Positions 47,977-59,590 of a stretch of 64,000 nt of DNA are shown here, one piece after another (within the stretch, counting starts at the first letter, position 1; the number at the start of each line of letters is the position of its first letter). The notes below the pieces were generated by a model, which saw nothing but the letters and a program-made list of their open reading frames with translations, searched no databases and was not told where the DNA came from. The translations under genes and the position numbers were made by a program. The DNA is from Anthonomus grandis grandis (taxonomy: Eukaryota; Arthropoda; Insecta; Coleoptera; Curculionidae): NCBI RefSeq assembly GCF_022605725.1, contig NC_065551.1, positions 17,732,001 to 17,796,000 of the forward strand. Direction: 5' to 3'.

Positions 47977-49977
47977 CAGGGTGGCCCGAAATTACATCGC
48001 AATATTTTACCAGCCGCATCTTTGTCTAAAAATAAGACAACAATTTCATATATAGGAATCTAGAAAAGTGAATCATTTTCATGTTACAGGGTGTTTTATA
48101 ATTACTATTGAAGATGGTTTTTTGTTAATATTTTCGAAACGCCTGGTCGTTATTTTTCAAAATTTTTATCGTATACTACTGTTATTGTTGCTAACTGATT
48201 TTATAACATTTTATGTTAAAATAAATACAGGGTCGATTAAACTTAGTGGTCAGCAAGGTTAAAAATGTCAAAAGTTTTTTTATAGCTACTTTTTAATAAT
48301 TTTGGCAATAAAATCGAAAAAAATCAATATTTTCAATTAAAAAAGGTGCTCTTGTCTTATTTCGATTTTTTAAATAATCAGACATAAATGTTTTGCGACT
48401 TACACGCATAAAGTATTTTTGAACACGTTTAATAAAATTAAAAGGTACATAAAAAGGTATGTTACAAATCATCAGGTATAAAAATGGCATAAGCATAACT
48501 TAATTTTAAGACCAAACAACAACGTTTTCTTTGTTTAAAATTTTATTTTAAAACTGTAAATAATGTGTAAATATTTAAGAAAAATTAAAACAATTTACTT
48601 ATTAGCTAAGAAAAAAAACTGAAAATACCAAACAAAATAAACAAACAAACAAAAGAAAACAAATTATAGCAAATGTTCGAAGTGGTTGCCATTTTGTTGG
48701 AGACATAATCTTGCCCTACGCCTTATTGCGCGAGTAGCCCTTAAAATAGATAATGGATTTCCCCTCATCTGTGAATTAATTCTTAACGGGTATTAATTTC
48801 TACAGCATATACCAATTCGTTTAAAGGACCCTATAAATAGTAATCTACTGAAGTTAGATCTGGAGATCAAGGAGGCCAATTTATAGGACCACCGACCAAT
48901 CCAACGTAATGTTCATCCACTGATGAACATTACGTCCAAAATGAGCAGGCGCTTCGTCGTGCTGAAATATTAAATTCTGTCGTATGTTAAGAGGAACGTC
49001 TTCCAAAAGCCCAAGATAATTTTCCAGCATATTTAAATAGTTTTCAGAGGTAAGACAGTTGGGTAATTCTATCGTAAGTTAGTCCCCGAATAATCCCGCC
49101 CACAAATTTATTGAAAACCTTCTCTGAAAGTTGATACGCCGTATTGTTCTTGGATTATCATCTGCCCAAACATGTATATTATACATATTAAAGGAACCAT
49201 TTCTAGTGAAGGTAGCTTCGTCAGTCTATAAAATAAAAGGGACTAAGTTTGGGTTGTTAATTATCCATTTACAAAATTGGACCCTTAGCAGAAAATCGTC
49301 TGATACCAACTTTCTGGTAATAATAGGGATGTAATCCTTAGATTATTACTATTCTTCCTATCTAAAAAAATATTTTTTAATTTTTATTATTACCTATGTT
49401 GGCAGTATTTTTTTTTAATAATTACTATTGAGCGGATGATATGTGTGGCTCGTGACACTGTTTTGATGCTTGTTTCAGAATATAGTTTAGGTATAGTTTA
49501 CTATTTTTCGAAATAGTTTAAGACGTTTTCCAAGTTATGATTTACTTGTGGCCTGCCTTGTCTACGAGCTTTTCGAAAACTTCCTTTTTCACATAAGTTA
49601 CGGTGGATGTTAACAAAAACTTGACTATCTGGAATTCGTCTGAGGGGAAATCTTCAATATCAAGTTATGATTTACCTAAAACTTAATAATTATTTTTCTT
49701 GAAACCGCAGGCTTCTAACGAAATAAGGCAAGAGTACCCTCTTTATGTAAAAATGTTGGTTCTTTTTAATTTTATCCAAATAATTAAAAGGTAACCAGAA
49801 AGAAAGTTATGACATTCTTATCTTTGCTGACCACTAATTTTAAATGACACTGTATATATTTTAGCATAAAATGTTATAAAATCAGTTAATAACAATAACA
49901 GTAATAACAGTTTTTATCTTATTTTTAGACAAAGATGCGGCTGGTAAAATATTGCTATGTAATTTCAGGACACCTTG
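47977..49977 (-). mobile_element. Tc1/mariner-superfamily transposon in the 3' end of a LINE
   Basis: The left end CAGGGTGGCCCGAAATTACA matches the right end in reverse complement (CAAGGTGTCCTGAAATTACA). TA duplications lie at 47975-47976 and 49978-49979. The inverted repeats include ATTTTACCAGCCGCATCTTT and continue, with gaps, through GATTTTATAACATTTTATG to the motif around TGGTCAGCAA near 48250, about 310 bp on the left and 200 bp on the right. The element is 2.0 kb. Confidence 0.88.
48690..49680 (-). pseudogene. Tc1/mariner-type transposase, heavily broken
   Basis: Minus-strand reading gives TDEATFTRNGSFNMYNIHVW near 49215 (first Asp block), INFQRRFSINLWAGLF near 49115, LLEDVPLNIRQNLIFQHDEA near 48980 (second Asp block) and, in a further frame, LLDLQI near 48870, where SPDL would be. 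No long frame survives. The domain order and size fit an element of this superfamily, related to the 17.4 kb element. Confidence 0.75.
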
Positions 49978-50181
49978 TATATTATACTTTTGGAAGGTCA
50001 AATCTGTATTGTTCACTCATTGTATTATATTATTATATTTGTTTTTTTTTTTAATCAGTGGTTAGGTTGAATAGCTATGCTAGACCTCGCTATAAGCTTA
50101 AATAATAGCTTTAATAAATTTTTATGATGATAAAAGGGCGTTTATTATTATTAATATTATTATTACTTTGTATACTGATAT

Positions 50182-50225
50182 CAATAAACTGAATTGAATT
50201 GATTTAAATTCAATTCAGTTTATTG
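50182..50225. repeat. Perfect hairpin, 19-bp arms
   Basis: Arms 50182-50200 and 50207-50225 are perfect reverse complements with a 6-nt loop, just after the LINE 3' end. Confidence 0.92.
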
Positions 50226-50229
50226 AAAT

Positions 50230-51050
50230 TGGATATTTGAATAACATATTATCTTAATGGATATTGAGAAGAACCTTCTTCAACCTGAAAATATTAACAG
50301 CCTCTTGATTTTCGAACAAAATTTAAAATAAGCGGCTCATCACTAATTTGGCATAAGAAGTTACCTAAAAAACTTAGTGAAGTCATAAGATAACCGGTAT
50401 AAAAGTAATAAATCAGAGACTAAGAGCCAGATTATGTGATAATCATTCTGAAATATATATTTTTTTTATTGAAGCGTCGTCTTTGCCGGGTTTAAATCAC
50501 ACACACGATCGTTTTGATGGTGGTTCGCGTATTACGCGACCAACAGCCGGCGATATCCATGTAAGGAAAGAGGTTTACCTACTGCCAGGGGCGCTTCCTT
50601 TTTTTCCTCTCTCTCTCTCCTCTTCGGCATCGGTGGCTCAATACCCGAAACAACCCAAAACGGGATAGGCGCGAATTTAATTTATACCTGGTAGAAAGTT
50701 ATTACGTCGCACTTTTTCTTCTCTCTCGTTGCGTCTTGCCAGAATAAATCATTGTTAATTAATCTATTATTTAGTCATTAGCGTGTCGATGTAATTATAC
50801 ATCGGACACAATCGGTGTCTGCTAATTAGATGGGGGCTGGACCGGCCTCAGTTGACTGAGATGCCTCAACGTGGTGAGAAATTTTATACGGTTACGCCAA
50901 ATTTGGTTTTGCCTGTTTTTTTTTACGATTAAAATATATATTATTTTTTAATGGAATCGGTTAAGAAACTGGCTTTTTTATTGCTTTAAGGAAGTGCCTA
51001 GATACATTGTCAAAAAAACCACATAGGTTATACAGATTGTTTAGTTAAAG
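50230..51050. other. Non-coding stretch with a GC-richer patch
   Basis: Bases 50480-50890 are clearly richer in GC than the rest and contain a CT run near 50608-50630, several CG-rich motifs and TAATTAAT-type sites near 50757-50770. No coding frame is convincing. It does not resemble a transposon and may be old single-copy host sequence, possibly regulatory. Confidence 0.35.
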
Positions 51051-51054
51051 GTAT

Positions 51055-51430
51055 AGACTGTGTCCCATTTTGGATAAGATTGCAGGGTATCTCTGTCATT
51101 TTTCAGGATATAACTTTGCGGTTTTCGCGACCTTGTATCACTTTTTTGTAAAACTTTTAAAGCCACAAACAGAAATATTCCAACTACTTTTGTTCCTGAA
51201 ATAGAGGGAGATAACGAAAATGTTCACTTTTGGAGATGTTATTATTACTCAGGCGGTATAAGATATTAAAAAAAAATTAAAACTGCTCATAATACGATAT
51301 GAGCAGTTTTAATTTTTTTGAAAGCAGATGAATTTTTATATGAAAGTCAGGGGTGTATTTAAAAAAATATTTTAAGAGCACTATTTTTAAGATTGGGCAC
51401 AAACTTGTTATTTCTTAAAAAGAAAATCCT
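51055..51430. repeat. Left TIR of the DUF7869-like transposon
   Basis: Inverted copy of about 55295-55655. It carries a hairpin at 51270-51319 that the other TIR lacks. Confidence 0.8.
51270..51319. repeat. Perfect hairpin, 21-bp arms, new relative to the other TIR
   Basis: Arms 51270-51290 and 51299-51319 are perfect reverse complements with an 8-nt loop. At the corresponding place in the right TIR (about 55430-55455) the inverted arm is absent. Confidence 0.92.
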
Positions 51431-52488
51431 GTATATTTTAACGTCAAATATTTGCATTTTTTACCTAATCTTTAATAAATCAGAAAAACCATATTTATGT
51501 TTTTTTAATAGTAAGCCATGAATTCTTTTACATATGCATTTAATTATTACTTTATTAAACTGCCATGTGATTTAAATCTATTTATTTAATAATATTTTAG
51601 ACATAAACTCATCAAAAACTCAAATATTACTCTTTAACTTAAACTTAAAAATGTTAGAAACAAAAAAATAATATCGGTACAGATGTAACATTAAAAACTG
51701 TACTTACGACATTGACATTTCATCTTATACATAATCTACATACAGTTTTAATTTACCTTAAGGCATTTAAAATTATAAAGGGTTGCCTTTGTAAGTTTCT
51801 GAATGCTTCTTCAGTTGAGGCTCGTAGTTCATCAATATTACTATGCTGATTTGCATACATTTTATTTTTTAAGTATGACCATAAGAAGAAGTCTAAATTA
51901 CTATATTAAATATGCCGCTGCTCCTTATATGGGATTCGTCAGATCACATTGCCTTTTTTGCAAAATCCGGATCTTTATAGGTTTTGGTTAAATACTAATT
52001 AGAAATTGTTTAAATTTCAATTCTTTAAATTCGGGATATAATTCTCGAACAATATTTACCTTATACGGTTTAAATTTGCTTTGTTTTAATTTTTTAAACT
52101 TTTTTTTTTAAGCTTCTATCTTTTCCTCTATTTTACTACAGGAAATTTGGAGTCCAGCATTCACACACGCTAAAACAATTAAGGCGTGTTTTACAAAAAA
52201 CACATATGTCCAAAATTCAAACTTTTCAGGAAATGAAAAAAACATTTTGTTTTAAAACAAATTCATTTCTTCATATTTTTTTTAATTAATTACAGCGTAT
52301 ATTAAGCTAATATATTTAATTATTGTTTAAAAAAAATAATTCTAATATATTTGTCAAAAATTTGAAAAAACTGTTGGACATAAGTTGTTTTTGCAAGAAA
52401 AAAAAGTTAAATAAGAAAAAACATACGTTTTATTTAACAAATTTAAAATAAACTCTAAACAAGGATTAGTTTAATAGTTTGTAGTAAA

Positions 52489-54341
52489 TTAATCTTCACA
52501 TCCACTACTATTATCATCTTCTTCATTAATGTCCATGTTATCAGGGTAAGTATTATCCAGAATATATTTATAGTGGTTTTTATTAGCTACAAGACGTAGT
52601 AACGGTAGTAGTGATCTTAAATTCTCAGCTTTATTTGAAGCAAACGGAAGAGGTTCCTTGTAAAGCCTTTCCAGTTGGATGTTGCATGATAAATTTGCTT
52701 TGGCAACAATACTGCTTCTGAATGGGCCACTGTATGAATCCTTTAAAAAAAGTAAAGATGTTTGGTTAGTTATTTTCATAATCCTAATTTTTTTAATGTT
52801 GATAGCTGGGTTTGGAGTTTTTAGGAAAAAGTTGCAGGTCGCAGTTTTTATATCAAAAAAATCGTATTGCTTTATTTTTATCAAATTAAATTGGTTAGGT
52901 TTCATTCTGACATTTAAAATGATATTATCCCAATCCTCTTGTCTCTCGACTCTCTCCAGGCGTCTTTTCTTTTTCTCTATCAGGGCAAAATCTGAATCGT
53001 TTGGCAAAAAGGAATGACCCCTCATTGGAAATATGTATTCTACTGAATCAACGATTTTTAGAATATTGACCAAGGTGTACAAAAAATGAGCCATTACGTA
53101 ATTTTTATTTTGCCCTGTGCAACCGTCACTAAAAATAACCAAACTGCGGTTATGGATGTGGTTTTTAAGGAAATGCAGTAACATCGAAGTGACTTCATTG
53201 GCACCCTTTTTGGCTTCATTTTCAAGGATAAGTGTACATCCAAACATTATTAGTTCCAAGGTCATGTGTACCAAAAACATTATATCAAAGTTGACGGCTA
53301 TAAAAAACAGAGTCAGATGGTATGTGAGGAAGGGGCAAATTTTGCATAAAATGAAAACTAAAACACATTACTTCTCCAGCTTTTGCTTTGATTTTAAATT
53401 TTCGTTTTAGGTCAAAAAAAGCTTCAGCTTTACGAAGGTGTATCTCCTTTTCTAATTCTAATCTATTTCGTTCTTCTATGCTAAGATCTGTACGGTTTAG
53501 TTGCTGAGCAAGTTTGTCACATTATGAACAAGTGTCAGATCTTGGAAATCCAAATTTAATGTGAAAATATGTCTTAAATACTTTCCAGTAAATTTTATAT
53601 GGTATGTTTATATTATAACTTTGTAAGAACATTCTATGCATATCCCTTAACGTAAGAGATTCTGGTAAATAGGAACAGTTTGGATTTTTTACGACGTGAA
53701 TAATGTAATGTGATCTGGAGTTTTTGTTGGCCTATTTCCATGTATTCTTTTGTCGCTGGAAGAAGCTCCAGTAGTCATAAGGGAATCTAGAATTCGCCTT
53801 AAACGAGCATCTTTAATGCCATATAGGCTGAGAAAAGCTTTCTTACACACTTTTATTTCAGATTTATCCACCCTTATTTTGTAAGTAAAACTAGCACCGT
53901 GAGTTTTTTATTCATTTGAGATCGGGGACGTCTTCTAATAATATGGTTCATTGATATGAGACCAGTTAAATAAGAATCTTTTGTCAGTCATATTATTAAA
54001 CTGGGTAAGAATGGCAATTCCTTTTTCTTCAGCAACTTTGGAAAAACAGAAATTTTTGCAACTATAAAAAAATATTTTTTTTATTGGAAAACCCACACAT
54101 AAAAAATATACTCTCTAACATACCTGCATGCTTTGCCAGTTTTACGCGCTAAAACACATTTGCCCTTGTGATATATGTGCTCTTCACCACGAACTTTTAA
54201 CTCTTTGATCACTGTCTCCTTCTTTATTTTCTTTGGCTTTTTTGTAGGCCAAGTAGTTAACACTTCTTTACGATCTTGCATTTTTTTAAGTATAATTTTT
54301 GAGCAAGAAAACGCAAATTCTAACCTCCAGTCAAAAATCAC
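52489..54341 (-). pseudogene. DUF7869-like putative transposase, copy 2, with intron, broken
   Basis: Exon 1 (to about 54122) contains MQDRKEVLTTWPTKKPKK and GEEHIYHKGKCVLARKTGKA, ending at a GTATGT donor. Exon 2 starts near 54063 after a TAG acceptor with CKNFCFSKVAEEKGIAILTQ and FNNMTDKRF. Then come KIRVDKSEIKVCKKAFLSLY, ARLRRILDSLMTTGASSSDK, LEKEIHLRKAEAFFDLKRK, LPLPHIPSDSVFYSRQL, and, in the longest frame (53280-52489), EAKKGANEVTSMLLHFLKN, LVIFSDGCTGQNKNYVMAHF and VEYIFPMRGHSFLPNDSDFA. The invariant-looking FSDGC.GQNKN with its Asp could be a catalytic block, and the Asp/Glu-rich tail is usual. Stops near 53293 and 53925 and a frameshift near 53235 inactivate it. Its place between long TIRs supports a transposase role; this is inference. 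Confidence 0.72.
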
Positions 54342-55294
54342 AAAAACACGTCTGGTTTATAGACAAAACAATAACAAACTTACTAATAATTCGAGCGCTT
54401 CAGCGAGATTTTACGACAAAAAGCACAGAGGTCCTATCCTGTCGCATGGACTAATGCTGTATTTGGTGGAAAAACAATGGATATGTGTGTTTTTTGCAGA
54501 ATTATCGAATTTTCAATTAGCTCTATCTTAGTACTTGTGCCGTTTTTGTAGAATGTTATTTTAGGATATTAAAAACATTATATTTTTAAACTAGATGGTG
54601 CCACTAGCTCAATTTCGTTGATTTTGGACATGTGCGGTTTTTGTAAAACACGCCTCAATGATTTCGCCTGGTTCATTTCTGAACATGAGGTTGTCTAGGT
54701 TTTGAATAGCAGCCATAATTTAAAAATTTTAGATTCTAACTAGAATACCGTAGCCCGAGACGGCTGACGTCTTTCTGGAAACTTAATAAGGTATTTTTTA
54801 TTTTTTGAATTTTGTAACAAAATAAAATAAGCCGATGCTTAACCTGTTTAAATATAATTGCAGCGCTGCTTCCAGATTTTCGTTAGAAAGTTTTAAATAT
54901 TTATTTTTTACATTTATATATTTTCATTTTATACTCTTAAAAAATTTAAAATTGCATGTTTTACCATCAACCTAATGATGGTTGATTTGAATTGATTTGT
55001 TTTTCATGAATGCAATCAGGTCGAGGACTAAAAATCAAAAAGGGGGGGGGTTGGGATAAATCGATTAGGTCCTAATAAGCACGCTCACTTAATATTATAA
55101 AAGAACTAAGGTACTTACATTAATTAAAACAAAAATTGTCAAATATACTCTACCAAAAAAATGACAAACATAAATTTCTTAAAAAATTATAAAATTTTAA
55201 AATACAAATACATTTTTTATGCATGTTTAACTTTTATGCAATATGGCTTAAATTTTTTAAAAATAGGTTGTGATACATCAATGTATTCTGAAAA

Positions 55295-55655
55295 AAAATG
55301 TAAAACTTGACGTTAAAATATATAGGGTGTTCCATTTAAAAAATAAGTTTGTGTCCAATCTTAAAAACAGTGCTCCTAAAATATTTTTAAATACGCCACT
55401 GACTTTTATGCAAAAATATCTATTGTAAGTAGTTTTCATTTTTTTATATCTGATACAGGGCCTGAGAAATAATAACATGTCAAAAAGTGGACATTTTCGA
55501 TTTCGTCCTGAATTTCAGGAACAAAAATAGTTGGAATATTTCTGTTTGTGGCTTTAACAGTTTTATAAAAAAGTGATACAGGGTCGCGAAAACCGCAAAG
55601 TTATATCTTAAAAAATGACAGATACCCCGCAATTTCCAAAATGGGACCTAGTGTA
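55295..55655. repeat. Right TIR of the DUF7869-like transposon
   Basis: Inverted copy of 51055-51430 with scattered changes and without the hairpin of the left TIR. Confidence 0.8.
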
Positions 55656-57834
55656 GACTATCTATCTCTCAAGAACCTTTGCCTCATCCAATTAGAGAAA
55701 AAATCCTTTAAAAAAATGGCAACATCCAATCGTCCTAAATTTTTTTTAACCTTGCAAAGTGGCCGTAAGAGTGCGCAAATCTTAAAATAAATATAAAAAT
55801 TTAAAATTTGGCCAATACTAAATTAAGATATAAGTTTAATAACGGTATTAAATCGTTGAGTTAATTTTCTATAGACTTGGTTTAAGCTAATTTTTTATTT
55901 GATTAATAATATGGGTGGGGGAAAAATTAATGTTGTCATAATTAAATCACTATATCTTCAACACATCTTAAGCAATTTTAATGAACAAGATCCTGTGAAA
56001 TATTTTACATTTTTATTTCTTTTTCAATCCTCTTAATAGACTTTTGCGACATAAGTTAGTTTTAAAGATAGGGAATTAGATGGCGCTATTCACTGGTGTT
56101 AATTTTGCTGAAATGTTTCCAAAATTTTAAAGTTTTTTAAGAAAAGTTTTATCAGTATGTTGTGGCGTTAACTTTACGGTGTTACTATTTTGCCAAGAGT
56201 TTGCAGTCGGTAGCTCAGAATTATTGGAGGCTTGGGATTGTTCGAAGGTTTACTTATGACTGACTATTAAAGAATCTAAACTTGATTATAACTATTAAAT
56301 AAGAGGGCGCTTAGTTTTTTTTTATAAATGAGAGAAAACTAAGAAAAAGACTTGGTATATAGGTTTCAATTAACAATTAAACGACCCTGGATAAAGTAGA
56401 TTTAAAGAGGCAAAAAAAAAATATCTTAACAATACAATCAAATTATATTTACATCAAAGATATGTATACATCTCATGTTCTAATCTGTTAAATGTTAATA
56501 ATTTATTATGAACGAAAGTATGAATAATGTTGATATGATTAAAATAAATTTGACAAAAGTAACATTTAAATTATGATTTCACTACTAGGTAGATTTCAGC
56601 ATTTGAAAAATAAATTACAATAATTAGAATTCTTAGTATATATTTGTATTACGCAGGGGAAAATTCATAAACCTTTCTACCTAAGGCATATCAGCCTTAA
56701 CCGAGTTATATTTACTTAATTACCAAAAAAGGTACTGAAAAATACTGAACAAAAAATAACAAAAATTATACATAAGAAATTGACGTATTAAATTATGATA
56801 TTGATTAAATATTTGTAGCAATAAATTGAAATTAAAGGTATATTAATAAAAATTTAAATAAGTGAGACAAATCTATGGTTAGAAATAATTATTTAAATAA
56901 ATGGAATAAACTGGCTTGTTCCTCCAATAAATATATTCCTCCAAGAAATTAACGGCTAGCCTTCAAAATCGAGGCTGTGAATGTATGCCATTTGTAGCTT
57001 AGCTATCTGGACTGGGAATCTCTAATACTAGCTCTAACTCTAACTCCACCTCCACCGCTTTCAGCAATTTCCCGGGGAAATCAAAATCCTGCAGTGTGAC
57101 ACACTCACCTTGCTAAGTTTCATTATCTATCCATTAAAATCTTGGGCATCCTACACCAGAATCATGAAATAAACGGTTCCCTAAAGGAACAAGATTAAGA
57201 ACTATAAATTACAAACCATATTGGCCACTTCCTGCTTCACAAACTTCGGAAATAAAAAACTGGCCTTTCACGTGTGCTTCTACCAGCGACACGGGAACAA
57301 GTCCTCGAAAAATGGATGCAGTACCGACTAAATCAGTAACGACCCCACCTCTCGCCTGAGCTGTCAATGTCAGCCAATCAGAGAACACATTAATGAAGAC
57401 CAATCAGAAGAGTGACGGACCGTCAACAGAAAGCATGAATAATTAAACCAGTAGAGTGATGCGTTACAGTAGTAATGTGTCATTGACAGTGTGAATTTAA
57501 AGAAATATGAATAAAAGAAGTTGACTGAAATTATTAATATAATTATTGAAATTAATGAAATATCAATGGAGCGTTAGTCAAAATATGGAATAGAAAAATA
57601 AAACGCTACAATGTTTTACCTATAATTTGTATGCTTTACCTTACAAATTATAAAATCTCTATTTTGGTGAAAAGCGCATATCAATATTTATTTGTTTTGG
57701 GGTTATTACCAAATAAGAGGTAGTAATAGAAGCAAAAACAAAAATCGAGTTCTATGTAGTAAGTATCTAAAAGTTAATGAAATATAAAGATAGCTAGAGC
57801 ATGTCTTTTAAGTCCTATGGTTGGAATCTTTTTG
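55656..57834. other. AT-rich sequence without recognisable gene
   Basis: No coding frame or element end is convincing. The patch at about 57190-57440 is less AT-rich and has no recognisable feature. Confidence 0.4.
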
Positions 57835-57892
57835 GTGTGACACTTATATCACGAGACAGTTTTTTCACTAACCAAAACTCTTTATTTGTCTC

Positions 57893-57932
57893 TCGACGCG
57901 TGTTTCGTTAAGGATGTTAGCATCTTCGGGAG
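57893..57932 (-). ncRNA. Hammerhead-like motif, decayed
   Basis: On the minus strand the order is CCGAAGA, an imperfect stem TGCTAACATCCTTAAC, then GAAACACGCGTCG. It resembles the compact hammerhead of Penelope terminal repeats but has a changed core base and stem mismatches, so it is probably inactive. Confidence 0.42.
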
Positions 57933-57973
57933 AAGATTAAAGTTAAACTTTAACTAATTATAAGTGGCTATAT

Positions 57974-58020
57974 ATCCTAAAGATGTAACTATATAGCGAA
58001 AATAGTTACATCTTTAGGAT
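57974..58020. repeat. Perfect hairpin, 19-bp arms
   Basis: Arms 57974-57992 and 58002-58020 are perfect reverse complements with a 9-nt loop, inside the Penelope fragment close to the end of its coding part. Confidence 0.9.
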
Positions 58021-58429
58021 CGGTAATATAGCGAAACCTTGTGGACCTTTATTCTTGCTAAGATTTTTTTTTGATTTAGAAATATTGCTACATTTTCGTA
58101 TGCATTTAATTTTCTATTGTTATTAACCGGATTAAGTAATTTTAAGTTGTCTATCACTACAAAGTGACCAGTATTTAAAATATGTTCAGCCAAACTTGAA
58201 TTCAACTCATATTTCACATTAGTTCTTTAAATTTGATATTAATTAATCTTCTTGTTTACCTTATGTACTTCTTATCACAATAGTTACAATTGATCTTATA
58301 GCTCGTGGACCTTTCATTGGTCTTTTTTTATCTTTTGGATTTCCTAAAAGATTTCGTCACTTAGCCGAACTTTGATAGATTATTCTTACACCTATGTCTT
58401 CTAATCAGCTTACAATAATCCTACTGTCA

Positions 58430-59227
58430 TAACTCACAATATCTTGGTAAAATAATTGACAAAAATTTAAAGTCGAAAGATCATTGCCACTACGTCACAG
58501 ACAAACTTCGCAAATAAATCAACAAATTCTATTCACTTAGAGATGCACTATATTTTTAGACAATAAATCAGTCTACTTAGCTCTTGTCGAATCAATTTTA
58601 AATTACGGTTTAGTTGTCTGGGGCGGAGCATATGCTAATGCATTATATCCTATAATAACTCTTCTTTTTTATTCGAATCATGTTTCATGAAGTTAAATCA
58701 TACCCTAGTAATGAACTTTTTAAACGCGCTAAATTACCCATTTTAAAAAATTTACATATACTTAAAAGCAATGCTTTCATTAAAAACACATTGGTGAATA
58801 CGAAAATTCTTACTCATGTTTGTATCATAAGGTGTATATCACCAGTCTCTTCTTTCCAATCTTTTGAATATTGTGTGTGTGTTTGATTGTTCTTTTAGGT
58901 CAATAATATTCCTCTAACAATCTGTGATTAGTCCTTATTTTAGAATAAATAAAATGTTTAGGAAGCCTGGGCTTAACCGCTAACATAAATTTTTGAATTT
59001 GTTTGTAAGTTGCGAAAAAGTAATCATAATTTGGTAATACATAATTAAATATGAATTTTATTATTATTTATCATAATTAGTTATTTTAGTTGTACTAGTT
59101 CAGAGGAAGAACACTTTAGTGAAAACTAAATAATACGCTAGCGAACTTCGCCATTTTCTTCAATGTTCTGCCCTGCGAATCTTCTATTTTTTTTGTTGAA
59201 AAAAATAAAGTGTACTATTATTATTAA
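58430..59227 (+). pseudogene. LINE (Jockey/CR1-like) ORF2 C-terminal fragment
   Basis: Plus-strand pieces include LVESILNYGLVVWGGAYANA near 58586-58645 after a thumb region, which is the SxxxYGxxxWG block of insect non-LTR elements. The 3' end has a TTA microsatellite at about 59215-59227. Frames are broken; the part with the active site is missing. Confidence 0.62.
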
Positions 59228-59590
59228 TCCAGCCATATGGCTCTCACTTCTTTATATCGGGCAACATTCACTTATGCAGTGACCGCCTAAAGTTCCGCAT
59301 AAATACGATAAAAGTTAGAGACATGATTTTTTGAGAAAACGCTTCGACCCGTGGATTTTTATTTTAAGTTGAGCATTATTTCACATAAATTTTTGTATAC
59401 AGGGTGAACCAAAAAAAAAGATATGACGTCATCGGTCATTTTTTTAAATGGAATGCTATATTTTTTATTGCATTAATGAAATATAGGCGAAATTCCAAGC
59501 AAGTTTCGTATAACACACCTTATCTTAAAACTCAACTGTTTCAGAAATATTTACATTTAACCAACAAGAAAGCAAGAATGCATTTACTTC

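Larger units (their letters stand above)
44880..50165 (+). pseudogene. CR1/Jockey-like LINE with ORF1 and ORF2 remnants, split by a mariner-type element
   Basis: ORF1 remnant: coiled-coil VEKKLADLSSSISSLNVITH and NSLRICGIKQISETLSENLE at 45022-45255, then VYHTGKRSDSKNRAVMVRFV after a frameshift, matching the RNA-recognition type ORF1 of CR1/L2-like elements. ORF2 remnants: PAPWMTDNIKFLIKLRKNAL near 46280, IDGINIKIPK near 46700, FQPISIL near 46885, STQSGLRTGFSITTALL near 46990, LLRAADEGNSSCLVLTFDV near 47046, SYLSDRSQKVVYGGSK near 47172, ERFKLYMAAMVFKT near 47577 and VPKHRTAMFQRSFSH near 47680. The 3' untranslated part continues after the mariner-type insertion, from 49980 to an ATT microsatellite near 50160. 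All frames are broken. Confidence 0.75.
51055..55655 (-). mobile_element. DNA transposon with long TIRs carrying a DUF7869-like gene
   Basis: Left TIR 51055-51430 and right TIR about 55295-55655 are inverted copies sharing TCCCATTTTGG, CTTTGCGGTTTTCGCGACC, GCCACAAACAGAAATATTCC and TTAAGATTGG. Their outer ends read TAGACTGTGTCCC and TACACTAGGTCCC. I could not define a target duplication. The 4.6 kb between ends contains one broken minus-strand gene with at least one intron and no other recognisable transposase. Confidence 0.72.
57835..58400 (-). pseudogene. Penelope-like element 3' fragment (GIY-YIG end and terminal repeat)
   Basis: Minus-strand reading gives CNYCDKKYIR near 58285 (the GIY-YIG core start with its Cys pair) and LNSSLAEHILNTGHFVVIDN near 58208-58150, then LKLLNPVNNNRKLNAYENVA, the typical end of the nuclease domain. 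The terminal repeat follows with a hammerhead-like motif at 57893-57932 and the sequence ACGAGACAGTTTTTTCACTA also found as a palindrome at 2854-2930. The reverse transcriptase is missing. Confidence 0.75.

Noticed and set aside
52679..53017. Plus-strand frame of 112 codons with membrane-like segments
   Set aside because: Antisense of the DUF7869-like gene.
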